From Arabidopsis thaliana (lineage: Eukaryota; Streptophyta; Magnoliopsida; Brassicales; Brassicaceae): DNA of 64,000 nucleotides. The notes under the pieces were generated by a model. That model did no database searches. It was not told where the DNA came from and saw only the letters and a list, made by a program, of their open reading frames with translations. Of this stretch, positions 1 through 9,517 are shown piece after piece. Positions within the stretch are counted from its first letter, which is position 1. Each line of letters opens with the position of its first letter. The position numbers were made by a program, and so were the translations under genes. The stretch is taken from positions 3,038,001-3,102,000 of the forward strand of contig NC_003076.8 of NCBI RefSeq assembly GCF_000001735.4, in the 5' to 3' direction.

Positions 1-385
1 ATACATGTCTGATATTAATATAAAACAGTGAAAAATCAGTGAGCTTTTACACATCCCATCAAGAATCTGAGTACAAAGTTTCAAATCTAACCATGAAATC
101 AGTGAGCTATAACACACAAATGACAAACACAACAAGACGGTGAAAATGAACAGAACAGATCTCATCCACAAGAAATAAAGTACACATCTTCACATTCAGA
201 CAGAGAACTGAGAACTAAGAGAAGCACAAAACCATGAAAAAAGTTCCTCAGAAAAGAAAAACAAAAGCTTTTTCTAGACCCATAAAGACAGTTAACGACA
301 AGATTCAAACCTTTAAGAAACCGAAAGTTTAACCTTTCTAGACTAAGCTAATTCAACAACATAAAGAGTTTAGAACATAGTTTAC

Positions 386-484
386 CGTGTCCTCTGAAGA
401 CATGTCGGAACGCTTAAGAACTTTGAAGAAGCTTTCCTGCTTCCTCTCTTCTTTGCACCAAAGAAAATCAGGGTTACTTGCCAT
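386..484 (-). CDS. B3-domain (REM-type) transcription factor, first exon only
   Basis: Partial gene. The minus strand opens with ATG at 484, encodes 33 residues (MASNPDFLWCKEERKQ..., ending ...SDMSSEDT), and meets a GT donor at 385 (GTAAAC) in phase 0. The stretch FFKVLKRSDMS is the usual opening of plant B3 DNA-binding domains of the REM class (beta-strand 1, F-F-K-V-L). No second exon was found in 1-385, which is AT-rich, so the rest of the gene lies outside the window to the left. By position this should be At5g09780 (a REM-family B3 protein). REM proteins are nuclear DNA-binding proteins, often expressed in reproductive meristems; that role is family knowledge. The identification rests on one exon. 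Confidence 0.7.
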
Positions 485-1203
485 CTCTCTCCTTTGAAAT
501 GTTCTGATTCAAGCTCTCACCTACAAGTTTTGCTCCTTCAACTTGCTCGTCTCTCTCACTCTCTATCTCCTCTCGTAATATTTTTCTCTCTGTCTTGTTG
601 AGCCGTTGAATATGTAGCAAAGCACCACTTAAAATTTCAAAGATATGATTCAATCAAAGTGGTCAAAGTGAAAAAAGCTTTCCTCTCAATACTGAAACTG
701 TAGTACAATTGTGACTTCATCCTTTTTGGATGTGTTCATTTAATTCATAGCATGCGATTATTATGCATAACAGATGAATCTCTTTTGGCGTTAATACATT
801 TCGGTGACTGGAAATAAGAAGTACGACACTAGGCAAGTACTGTAATTATACTTTTCTGTTTAGGTAATGACTGTATTGGATTAGTTCTTCATTTTGATAA
901 ATTTATGAAGAAGAGTATAAAAGAAATTATAACTTATTTGGCAACCACTTAAGGTGGTGAAGTTGTCTCCAAGAACATATAAGAAAAAGGTTAGGATTTC
1001 ATTTGATATCAAACAAAAGTTCAGCAATTGACATTTGCCACATCTTAATCTCTGTAATGTCATTCCAAATCCAATTATTCTACCGCTAACTTCATAATTA
1101 AAGGCCATATATTCAGCAGCCCTACATTTATAATTGACCTGTAATATGGCAACAAAAAGAACATCTGATCTAGAGACTCTGTAGAACTGTTAGAATTGAA
1201 AGA
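485..1203. other. intergenic: B3-gene promoter/leader and ATXR5 3' region
   Basis: A 719-base spacer between the divergently placed B3 first exon and the 3' end of ATXR5. Positions 500-600 are CT/CTC-rich on the plus strand and probably include the leader of the B3 gene, transcribed leftwards. An open frame on the minus strand at 881-1108 has no family resemblance and plant intergenic base composition. No RNA gene or repeat was recognised. Confidence 0.5.
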
Positions 1204-2970
1204 TCAGAGGAAGTGATGAGTAGGATACTCATGTTCATAACCATTGTAGTCATAATAGAGCCTTTCCCCTTTCGATATATCGCGTGTAGCCACTAGAAGA
1301 ACTCGACATTCGCCGTTTATGCTATACCTCACGCATTTGCAGTTCTGCTTCTTCTTAGCAACCCTGCAACAATCAGTGTGATGTGATGATTCAATGTTAT
1401 AAACCAGTTTAGTGGGGGGAAAACAATTTTGAATTTGTTGCTTACGGATTGTGATTGTTAATGCCATTAATGAAGCGAGATATGTTTCCAAACTTGTCTG
1501 GACAGATAACAAGAGTCTTTGAAGGATCTTCTGATAAAAGGAGAGTCATGATGCTGTCACAATCGTCTTTTTCTCGGTTTTTCAAGTAATCAACATCCCC
1601 TGTATATTCAGCTATGAATGTTAAGTCCTTAATAGGACCATCTGCTTCAACTGTGTAACTGTACAAACGGAATAACCAAAGAACATGTTTACAACTCCAC
1701 TTTGTCATTATGGGAAGGTTGATCGAAGGAATAGAGAGAGATACCCTTCAAGCGGATCAAATACCACAACGAGAGGAGGGCATTCTCCTCGTCTATACAT
1801 AGATTGACATTGTTCCAATGTCTCTAAATCTTCTTTGCATAGCACCTGCGAAAAGTAAAAACCGAGATAAACAATCAAGGAAGTAACTTAAAATAAGAGA
1901 GTTATGGATAAATGGCTGAAAGATTGTTTTTGTTTATTACCTGCATCCCACCTTTCTCTAACTTGGATTGATTTGCAGACCGAGGAGCCATTCCGGGAAC
2001 ATAATTTAAACCATCGCTGTATTTGATACCCAATGCCGTTAATGCAGAAGCAAGTGTTCCCATTTGTGCAAGCCTCTGATCAGGATCTTCTGATGGAACC
2101 AAAGGTAAGAGTTTTCTCCTTCTTTTCTTCACTGTCAAAGAGCAAGATCGTCTCCGCTTTCTAGTTTCTTCTTCAAAACAAAGAAATCTCAATCTCAAAC
2201 ACTTGTTATTAGTTTAATCCTGAAGCATCTATGATCTATGTATATGATATGTATAAGTTCTCATCAATGCTTATTAACCCTACATAAGGTGCAACAAAAT
2301 TTCAAGCATATAATAGGCCAAAGTTAAGCTATTTCATATTCATCTAACTATTTAATCAAGTGAAACATCTCGTCAGATTCATCAACTCAAGAACTTTATG
2401 ATCATATCATGAAATCCAAAAACAAAAATCGCACCTTGACTCAATTCCAATTTGTCTGTTTGATGAGTATGCTTCTCAATCCGAAAGAAATGTAAAATCT
2501 TCTTCTGAGATAACCCTAAACATTTCACCGGACAAGAGAAAAATCCATTTTTTTATTAAACAAAGAACACAAGAAAATTAGGAAATTTAAAAGCGAAGAA
2601 ACAAAAAATCCATACTTCTTACAGGTCGTTGGTCGGAACAATCGACACAAAGCCAAGTTCCAATGGGGACACGAACAACAATGGGTCTAAGGCATTTCAT
2701 GTGAAAGCCTCTATCGCATTTGTCACAGAGAAGAAGCTCATCGTCTCCTTCTCCAGAACCACATTTCTCGCAGGTGACGTTACTGTAGCTGTCTTCGTCT
2801 TCTTCTTCTTCTTGTTCAACCACAGGGACAGATTTCGCCATTATCTCAGCCATTGATTTCATCTTCCTCGGTGGTGGAGATTCGGAGGAAGGGCGTCTCG
2901 CTGGAGCTTTCGTTCGTCGCCTCGATGAGCAAGGAGACGCCGCAGGGGAGGATGCGTTCCATGTGGCCAT
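1204..2970 (-). CDS. ATXR5: ATXR5, histone H3 lysine-27 monomethyltransferase (PHD + PIP box + SET)
   Basis: Six coding exons on the minus strand (2616-2970, 2435-2515, 1941-2170, 1745-1845, 1446-1658, 1204-1363) join to 379 codons, the length I recall for ATXR5 (At5g09790). A C4HC3 PHD finger begins near residue 67 (CEKC...CDKC...HMKC...CVDC) and is preceded by an acidic run. It is followed by a PCNA-interacting box, QKKILHFF, at about 122-129. The C-terminal SET domain (from about 240) carries AEYTG, FINGINNH and the YYDYNGYE motif. The family deposits H3K27me1 on replication-dependent H3.1, acts with PCNA at the fork, silences heterochromatin and limits re-replication together with ATXR6. 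Exon 2 encodes only the PIP box and a short linker. The donor of exon 1 (AA|GTATGG at 2615) is weaker than an unused GTAAGA seven bases upstream; phase and total length select the weaker one. Confidence 0.96.
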
Positions 2971-3890
2971 GACGGAAGCTCACGACGAAGAGTCGCCGGA
3001 GAACGGGATATATGATTTTGATTGGTTGGGGCTAATGTGCACCGCCGCGTGTGCGCACGAAAACTGATGTGCGCATCACCTGGAGTGTAATTTGGGATTC
3101 TTCCTTTGAGACTCTTCTTTATCGGCTCTTTTGTTTTTTTGACCTTTGACAAATTCAAAATTACTGGTATGTCTTAAAAGGTTTAAACATTGTAAGTGAT
3201 ACTAATAAATTTACAACCATTAAAGCCTTTTAATTGTTACTAAATTTCTTAACTAAATTTTACTTATTTAATTTACTAGGGATTGATATAAAAATTAATA
3301 CAGTATTAACTATACTATACAAACGTAATTACAAAAATAGATATCTTTCAATTGAAAAAAAATATATGTTGGTGGGCTCAATACAAACACAGTAAACGTC
3401 AATTTCGTCAACTGAGCCACCCCAACGCCAAGCCCAACAGTCGGTCCGCCTCATTGGAGGCTCAAGTTCTTTATTTGACAAGCTAAACCAAAGTGTTCTG
3501 GTTTGACCAACAATGTAATATTACATAAATCTGAATCTATAAAATACAAAATTTAATAAATTATGTCTTATGGTTTAACATAATTTTCTGTTTCCGATTT
3601 AAGAATTTTTCGCCATATTGATTTTCATAATTTTATATACATATATAATATCTTTCAATTGTAAATTTTTATCTTATAATTTTATATATGAATAGTTTTC
3701 TCTATTTTTTTCAAGGTTTTTAATTAATAAGAAATTGCGGTGTTAGCGTTAATGAAATAGTTATGGTATAGACTATAAAGAATAATATACATAATTGGAA
3801 CAAGTGAAATGGTTGTTTGATATATTCTTGACGATGAGAGCAAAACTTTCTTATCATATTTTCTGAACCGGGGTGTATGCTAGGTAATTT
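2971..3890. other. intergenic: ATXR5 promoter side and AT-rich spacer
   Basis: About 0.9 kb between the ATXR5 start and the F-box-like remnant. Positions 2971-3160 probably contain the ATXR5 promoter and leader; a 99-codon frame at 2859-3158 overlaps the ATXR5 start in another frame and is a shadow. From 3180 to 3830 the DNA is very AT-rich, with no coding frame, RNA gene or clear repeat. A short stretch at 3420-3450 contains several CCCAAC/AGCCCAAC motifs of the kind seen in plant promoters. Confidence 0.45.
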
Positions 3891-4961
3891 TGTGGCTAAG
3901 TCCTTTATTAAGGTTGTTGCACTTCTTCACAAGGATGAAAACTTAAGTCTTGCATCGGTGGATGCTTCAAGATATTCATATATGCTCGCCATGTAAGTTT
4001 TGCTTATACTAATACTGTTTAAGTCATAGTATTCCAAAAAAATCAAAGAAATAAGACTATTACTGGTCCATCACAATGGATTCCCTTCGAGAAGCCCGCA
4101 TCGATCTTTCTATGCCTTATGAGTTTTGTCCCTATGAATATGAGGAATATGAAAAACATTCTTGACCTTGCTTCTACTACCGTTAAAGTATGATGTCTCT
4201 CTCTTCTCCATGTATCTTGTTACATTCATGCTTGACCAATTTGTTTGTGTTTCATTCATGACCAGTTTGCTTGTGTGTTGTAGATGATGCGTCATTGCTT
4301 CGATTATTGGCGTAGTAATGAATTTCCCTTGTTTAAAAACCTTGTTAAACTATCGTTTGAGTCTAAGACGAAAAAAGGTTGGAAAGTTCTTTGGACTCTG
4401 ATAAAAAGCTCTCCCAATCTAGAAACTTTGATCCTCAAGGTTTGTATGTATAATATGATCTCTTTTTCTCTTTCTCAATTATAAATTTAATCTCGGAGTT
4501 TCACTTACTGTGTGTTCTTTTCTTTTCTATCCGTTGTTTCAGGGTTTTCAGTGTGTAAGTACTTGTGGGTATAGCATTGATGGAAATACGTTGAAGGTGT
4601 TGGAGTTATACGGGTGTAGAGGGAATCTTAGAGAAGTCGAACAAGTGAGGCTGTTCTGTCGGAAAGTGAATTTCTTCAAGTAATGAAAGTGGAAATTGGT
4701 ACTAAGGTTGATGTTGACAAGAAATTGCAACTCACCAAAGACCTCCTTCCTTATCCTAACGTTCCTCCAAATGCCAAATCCACTTCTTGTAATCTTTTAA
4801 ATCCAATTTTGTTTTTGACTGCTCAATCAATCAAGATTCAGTTTGTTTTAGATACAAAGACAACATCTCCCTTGATAGAGCATATTGATAGCTTTACTTT
4901 TAATACGATTTTGCCAAGTCCAAACATAAAATTCTGGTTTAGAGTATCAACATTGCAATGA
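3891..4961 (+). pseudogene. F-box/FBD/LRR family remnant, disrupted
   Basis: Pieces in different frames align by eye with the C-terminal half of Arabidopsis F-box/FBD/LRR proteins. At 4073-4160 one reads MDSLREARIDLSMPYE, typical of the LRR-side motif before the FBD, then stops. After an acceptor-like TTGTGTTGTAG (ending 4283) comes FPLFKNLVKLSFES...GWKVLWTLIKSSPNLETLIL (about 4325-4440), the start of the FBD domain. After an intron-like gap, 4540-4680 reads CVSTCGYSIDGNTLKVLELYG...REVEQVRLFCRK, then hits TAA at 4681. The expected continuation, MKVEIGTKVDVDKKLQLTKD, follows in a shifted frame at 4683. No F-box was found; an open piece at 3880-3997 may be an eroded LRR part. Several stops and a frameshift make this a fragment, not a working gene. 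This family expands and decays rapidly in Arabidopsis. Confidence 0.8.
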
Positions 4962-5122
4962 TACTAGTACTAAAGAACATTGCAATTTATTCTCAAAGTT
5001 CTAATGGCATTGGCCGTGATAACAATTCCATTCACCTTCCAAAAAATCTCTTTCCTTACAACTTGAATTTTTTTTACCAACAAGTAATAATCCCTAAAGA
5101 AGTTAATACGGAGGGGGGATAA

Positions 5123-6352
5123 TCAAAACGGCATAATATGTGTCGTTTTGGTTTCGTATACCGAAAGGCAAGATCTTGAGTTCACCTTGAACACCTTAAG
5201 AAGATCCGTTAGCATATGCCTAACGGTAAGCGAGCAATTACTCTGTAAAAGTAACAGTATCTTCGTAACGCCGTTAATTCTAATAACGGCATCTTGCGCC
5301 TTCTTTTCCTTGAAAAGATAACAGACGCTCCACAAAACCGTAACGGCGTGTTCAGTCGCCGCCGTCGACACTTTCATCAGCTTATTCACCACCGTCTCCA
5401 CGCACACACCATCACAAATCTCCGATCGACCTTCTTTACAAGACGAAATAGCTTCGAGAAGCTTTAAGCATTTTTCCGTCACTGAAACGCTCGTAGTTGG
5501 ATCTGTTAACAAACTCGTGAGTTTCGTGACTAGCTTTTCTCTGATTAATGCGAGTTTCACGCGTTTTGAAGACGCAATCGCGATTAATAAAGATAAATTC
5601 GCTTCGATTAAGCTTGAGTCGGAATCTGAGCTTATCAATTTAATAATCTCGGTGACCAATCCTTCTCCCTTGGCGATTATAAGCTTTGACTCTGCGTCGA
5701 CGGCGATAAACTCAAGCACGGCGGAGCAATCGATCTTCAATTTTGGATTCCCGCGTTTAATCAATAGGAAGAAGGAAGTCAAGCAATCACCACCGTTCGT
5801 TAAGATCAGATTCGATAACCGTCTCCGATCGAAGATTTTCCGACGAATCATGCTCAGAATCTTCACCGCTTCTCCAACGAGTAGCAATTGAGAATCAGAG
5901 AAGTTTCTGGAATCGCTAATGAGATCCACAAGCATCGCTACGAAATCATCTTTCCCGGCGAGAAACTCTCTGTTCTCATCAGATTCTCTCGCGAACCGGA
6001 GAATCTTCGAACGAGCATCATTCTCGATCCGGAATCTCTCAATCGCAGCGTTAATTTCGTCTCGCGTCGGAGTATCGGATTCCGGAGACTCAGAATCGGC
6101 TCGACGGTTGATGGAGTCGGACCAGTGATCAATGAGACGGTGAAGAGTTAGGTTAGGTACGAATTCTTTGTTCTGAAGAATCTGCATCGTCGCGGGACAA
6201 GTATTGTTACCATCATCGAGCCAACGTTGGATGCTAACTCGGTCGTATGTAACGCCGGTGGAGAGACTCACCGGAGATTTCATCACATCAAGTGAAATTG
6301 GACATTTGAAGAAACAAGGGACGGTGGTGATGTAAAGATCATCGCTCCTCAT
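5123..6352 (-). CDS. PUB28: PUB28, U-box E3 ubiquitin ligase with ARM-like repeats
   Basis: A single-exon gene of 409 codons. ATG at 6352 ([12 protein letters not shown]...) is chosen because the frame extends upstream only to a GTG. Residues about 10-85 form a U-box ([20 protein letters not shown], then [11 protein letters not shown] and TCPAT), the domain that recruits E2 enzymes without zinc. Residues about 130-400 are leucine-rich helical repeats of the armadillo type, which usually bind the substrate. This matches plant U-box protein 28 (At5g09800), a cytosolic E3 of the PUB-ARM class. Its substrate is not evident from sequence. Intronless PUB-ARM genes are common and often stress- or elicitor-induced. 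The C-terminus ends in a divergent basic tail ([10 protein letters not shown]). Confidence 0.92.
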   Translation of the reverse strand: MRSDDLYITTVPCFFKCPISLDVMKSPVSLSTGVTYDRVSIQRWLDDGNNTCPATMQILQNKEFVPNLTLHRLIDHWSDSINRRADSESPESDTPTRDEINAAIERFRIENDARSKILRFARESDENREFLAGKDDFVAMLVDLISDSRNFSDSQLLLVGEAVKILSMIRRKIFDRRRLSNLILTNGGDCLTSFFLLIKRGNPKLKIDCSAVLEFIAVDAESKLIIAKGEGLVTEIIKLISSDSDSSLIEANLSLLIAIASSKRVKLALIREKLVTKLTSLLTDPTTSVSVTEKCLKLLEAISSCKEGRSEICDGVCVETVVNKLMKVSTAATEHAVTVLWSVCYLFKEKKAQDAVIRINGVTKILLLLQSNCSLTVRHMLTDLLKVFKVNSRSCLSVYETKTTHIMPF

Positions 6353-9217
6353 GTTTTTGCTCTTTCTTCTTCGGCGAAAACGTTTCAAAGAGAGAATAAA
6401 TAACAAAATCACTGAGAGAGAAAGAGACGTGACTCGTGTGGTTAGGTTTTAAGAAGATGATGAGTCATGAGAGAGAGTTCAAATATGCTGACGTCAAAAT
6501 TCACTTTTTGAACAACCTCTTGATACTTTTCCATTTAAAAAAAAATATAATTACGTTATTTTATTTTATGAATCTTAATTTTTTTAAATTATGCTAAGGT
6601 TTTAAATAATATGGAGAGACAGTTTTTTGTTAAATTGAGATTATTATTTACAGTAGTTAATAAAATTTCCCTAATTTTGCATGTTTATTTTCAACTTTGT
6701 ATAACATTGGGAGAAAAAACTTTTTTGACATATTTATTTATTATATGCCAAACCCATGAAATGAATACTTTTCCGTATTTCGTTCTCTCACTTTTGGTCA
6801 AATAGTTGAGTCTGGGTATCTTTCGGCGCGCGTAGACTAAGATTTGTATTCGAGTTCATCTCAACCGTTAACAGTACCACCAACGGTACAGATTTCGCCT
6901 AAGGATCCACTTACATTTTAAAATTGCACCGTTCGAGGAAACTCGGGAACCTTTTGATTTCTTTTAAAGAGCCTATAAACAATTTGTCCAGTTCTCGTAA
7001 ATAAAATACTCGTATTGTCCCTTGAAGAATTGTTGTAGTCATTAATATTTGTAAAACAAATGTGATAAAAGGAAGTGAACTTATTGACCAGACAGATTCG
7101 ACGGCCTTTTGCAACTTTTGTTGCTTCCTTTTCCTTTTCAAAGTCCACTTTAAATAAAGTCTTTATCGATTACCTTAGCGACAAAGTGTCAATGACATCA
7201 AGAGTAAACTACTACTCGGTTATGTGAATGTGACAGTCCAGGCTCGTGTATGGGCCTTGTATGTAACCCAAACCATCGTTCGTAGGCTTAGTCATTTATT
7301 ATTATTTTGCGAATCAGAGGCCCATTAAATTTACTCCTCTTTTTCTATGTCAATACATAGAAAACAAATAAAGAAAGAAGGCGAGTTATCGTTATGCTAT
7401 AACCTCATCGCACTTTTTATGTTTTTTTGGTATGAGCCTCATCGCATTTGTTATCTTTATGATCGTGTTTATATTATATATGTAAATGTAGTGCGATTGC
7501 AATGAAATAACGTTTCTTTTAGTGAAGAATTGCGCTTAAGTTTTTGGCGGAGGGTAATTGTATTGCAAAAGTCACTAAACTTTAGAGAGAAGCATTTAAC
7601 CTTTCGGATTACAAAAAAATACTGTGACAATAAAAAAAAAAAATCAATGAGAATGATGCATTGGAGAAAACGTGTATGAACAGATGGTCGGTAAAAAAAA
7701 AAAAAAAAACGTGTATGAACAGATGGTCGGTAATTAGCACGAAAATCGCTTTGGTTGTAATTTGTAATAGTACTATTTTATACTCGTATATTTTCAACAG
7801 TGTTGTTACAGTAACGCTAAGGAACTAGCCTGGACAAGCTTTTACATCTCATTTACTGTTGTTGTTCTGACACAACTACTGTTGTTGCCTTTTATGTTCG
7901 GTTTCCTTCGTTCTTCTAAGTTCTGACATCTTGTTCGTACAAAGGGGTCTCATCGTCATTATTCTCTGCCTTCAATATATATGCCGCAAAAGAGGATGCA
8001 ACTCAAAAGTGTCCACTAAAGCTACGGTCTTTAAGTTGATGATTACGTTAAGGAAGATGTCCAAGAAATAAAAAGTTGATGTCTTGATGATGACTAAAAT
8101 TTAGAATTGGTTGATCCGGTCTTGCGGTGCAGTAGTTGTATTGCCTGGTCGTTAAGTCACGTTACGTTTTAGCTCGAACTTGTTTTACGTAAAGGATAGA
8201 TCTAGGAAATATAGAAACTTTTTTATGCATATGCGCGTGGTTTGCTCAATCAATTGTAAGAGATTGCAAGGATAGAATACACTATAGTATTATCAAACTG
8301 ATATGAAATTATTTTATTTTGTCGTCAAGTAATATGAATTATATTTTTTTCACATAACATGAAATGAAAAGGCTTGACCTTGACCCACCACTAATTATTT
8401 TTCTTTCGTTTTCTTCTCTTTGTCCCCTCTCACTTTCACTCCACAGAGAGGATTAATTGATAATATATTATAGAAACAAATGTGAAATGTATTTTAAATT
8501 GAAAGTAAACTAAAAATCTTGACAATGTTAATAACCTGTAATCCTAATGGTCAATGCTAAAACCGTTATTATATGATCAGACATGGTCAAACCCACATAA
8601 TACATGTTATTTCAAACGCAAAATTAGAAATATCATAAATATGCAATAGTACTTATACGTGAACCTAATTAAAGACAGCTATAAAGGAGTCTTCCTCCAA
8701 CTTTTTTTGTCTTGTGGGTCATATCAAGAGCTATGAAGAGACGTTATTGTTTTTGCCCAACAACGTTTTTTACGCATTCCAATATGAGATCATGTTCAGA
8801 AATAGTTAATTTAAACTCAAGTGAAGGTAGTATAGGGGTAAAACATCTTGTGTCTCCAATTTGATTTAGTATGTTTTGAATAATGTAATTACTACGTAAA
8901 TATCCATGATTAACTAGATTTAGGTTTAGTGCATGGTTTTCCTTAATAAGAGAGATAAGAATAGAACCATATGAGTAAATAAAAAGAAACATACAAATAG
9001 AACCATAAGTCAACATCTTTCCAATCAAAATCTCTCTCTCTTGATGTGCCCATATTTCTAGCTGTCAACAATTCACAGCCTTCTCTTTTTCATTCAATCA
9101 CCCATCAACAAAAAAATAAAACCTTTTAAATATTAAATACTTCCACCCAAAACTCCTTCAAACAAAAATCACTTCCCTCCCTCCATCTCTCTCTATTCAC
9201 TCTCCCAATTTACACCA
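6353..9217. other. intergenic: PUB28 and IDL3 upstream regions
   Basis: A 2.9 kb gap between two divergently transcribed genes. The first few hundred bases hold the PUB28 promoter: a CT-rich leader at 6410-6470 and a TGACGTCA-like element at 6490 (TGACGTCAAA). The middle is AT-rich with no credible coding frame. It includes a 39-base tandem duplication at 7667-7733, listed separately. Positions 9020-9217 are C/T-rich (CTCTCTC, TCCCTCCCTCCATC) and are the likely IDL3 leader. An open minus-strand frame at 8744-9028 has no recognised family. Confidence 0.45.
7667..7733. repeat. 39-bp tandem duplication with poly-A
   Basis: The unit AACGTGTATGAACAGATGGT, followed by CGGTAA and an A-run, occurs at 7669-7694 and again at 7708-7733, offset by exactly 39 bases. 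The copies are identical over about 28 bases and are joined by an A17 tract. This looks like a recent local duplication in intergenic DNA; no function is implied. Confidence 0.85.
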
Positions 9218-9517
9218 ATGTCTTCTCGAAGCCACCGATCAAGAAAATATCAACTCACGAGAACAATTCCTATTCTTGTTCTTCTTCTTGTCCTTTTGAG
9301 TTGCTGCAATGGAGCAAGAACCACGAACGTCTTCAACACAAGCTCGCCACCCAAACAAAAGGACGTCGTTTCGCCACCTCATGATCATGTCCATCATCAA
9401 GTACAAGATCACAAAAGTGTACAGTTCTTGGGGTCCCTGCCACGTCAGTTTCCGGTTCCAACTTCTGGTCCTTCCAGAAAACATAACGAAATCGGTTTAA
9501 GTAGTACTAAGACTTAA
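9218..9517 (+). CDS. IDL3: IDL3, IDA-like secreted peptide precursor
   Basis: A single exon of 99 codons. Residues about 17-32 (IPILVLLLVLLSCCNGA) form a signal peptide after a basic N-terminus. The middle is low-complexity and histidine-rich (DHVHHQVQDH). The conserved C-terminal motif, PVPTSGPSRKHN at about residues 79-90, matches the PIP/EPIP peptide of the IDA family (IDA itself has PIPPSAPSKRHN). Precursors of this family are cleaved and proline-hydroxylated in the secretory route. The peptide binds HAESA/HSL2 receptor kinases with SERK co-receptors to trigger cell separation. This is INFLORESCENCE DEFICIENT IN ABSCISSION-LIKE 3 (At5g09805). The residues after HN (EIGLSSTKT) form the usual variable tail. 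Its exact physiological role cannot be read from sequence. Confidence 0.93.
   Translation: MSSRSHRSRKYQLTRTIPILVLLLVLLSCCNGARTTNVFNTSSPPKQKDVVSPPHDHVHHQVQDHKSVQFLGSLPRQFPVPTSGPSRKHNEIGLSSTKT

Noticed and set aside
2616-2623. ATXR5 exon 1 ending at CCT|GTAAGA and joined directly to an exon starting at 2201
   Set aside because: I first built this 360-residue model; it omits the PIP-box exon. The model with exon 2435-2515 keeps frame and restores 379 residues.
4683-4961. 92-codon frame as an independent gene
   Set aside because: Its start continues the FBD domain of the upstream remnant in a shifted frame, so it is part of the pseudogene.
6353-6412. 20-codon N-terminal extension of PUB28
   Set aside because: The longer frame begins with GTG; the first ATG (6352) matches the family start just before the U-box.
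8744-9028. 94-codon minus-strand frame upstream of IDL3
   Set aside because: No recognised motif, AT-rich composition, overlaps the likely IDL3 promoter; kept as noncoding.
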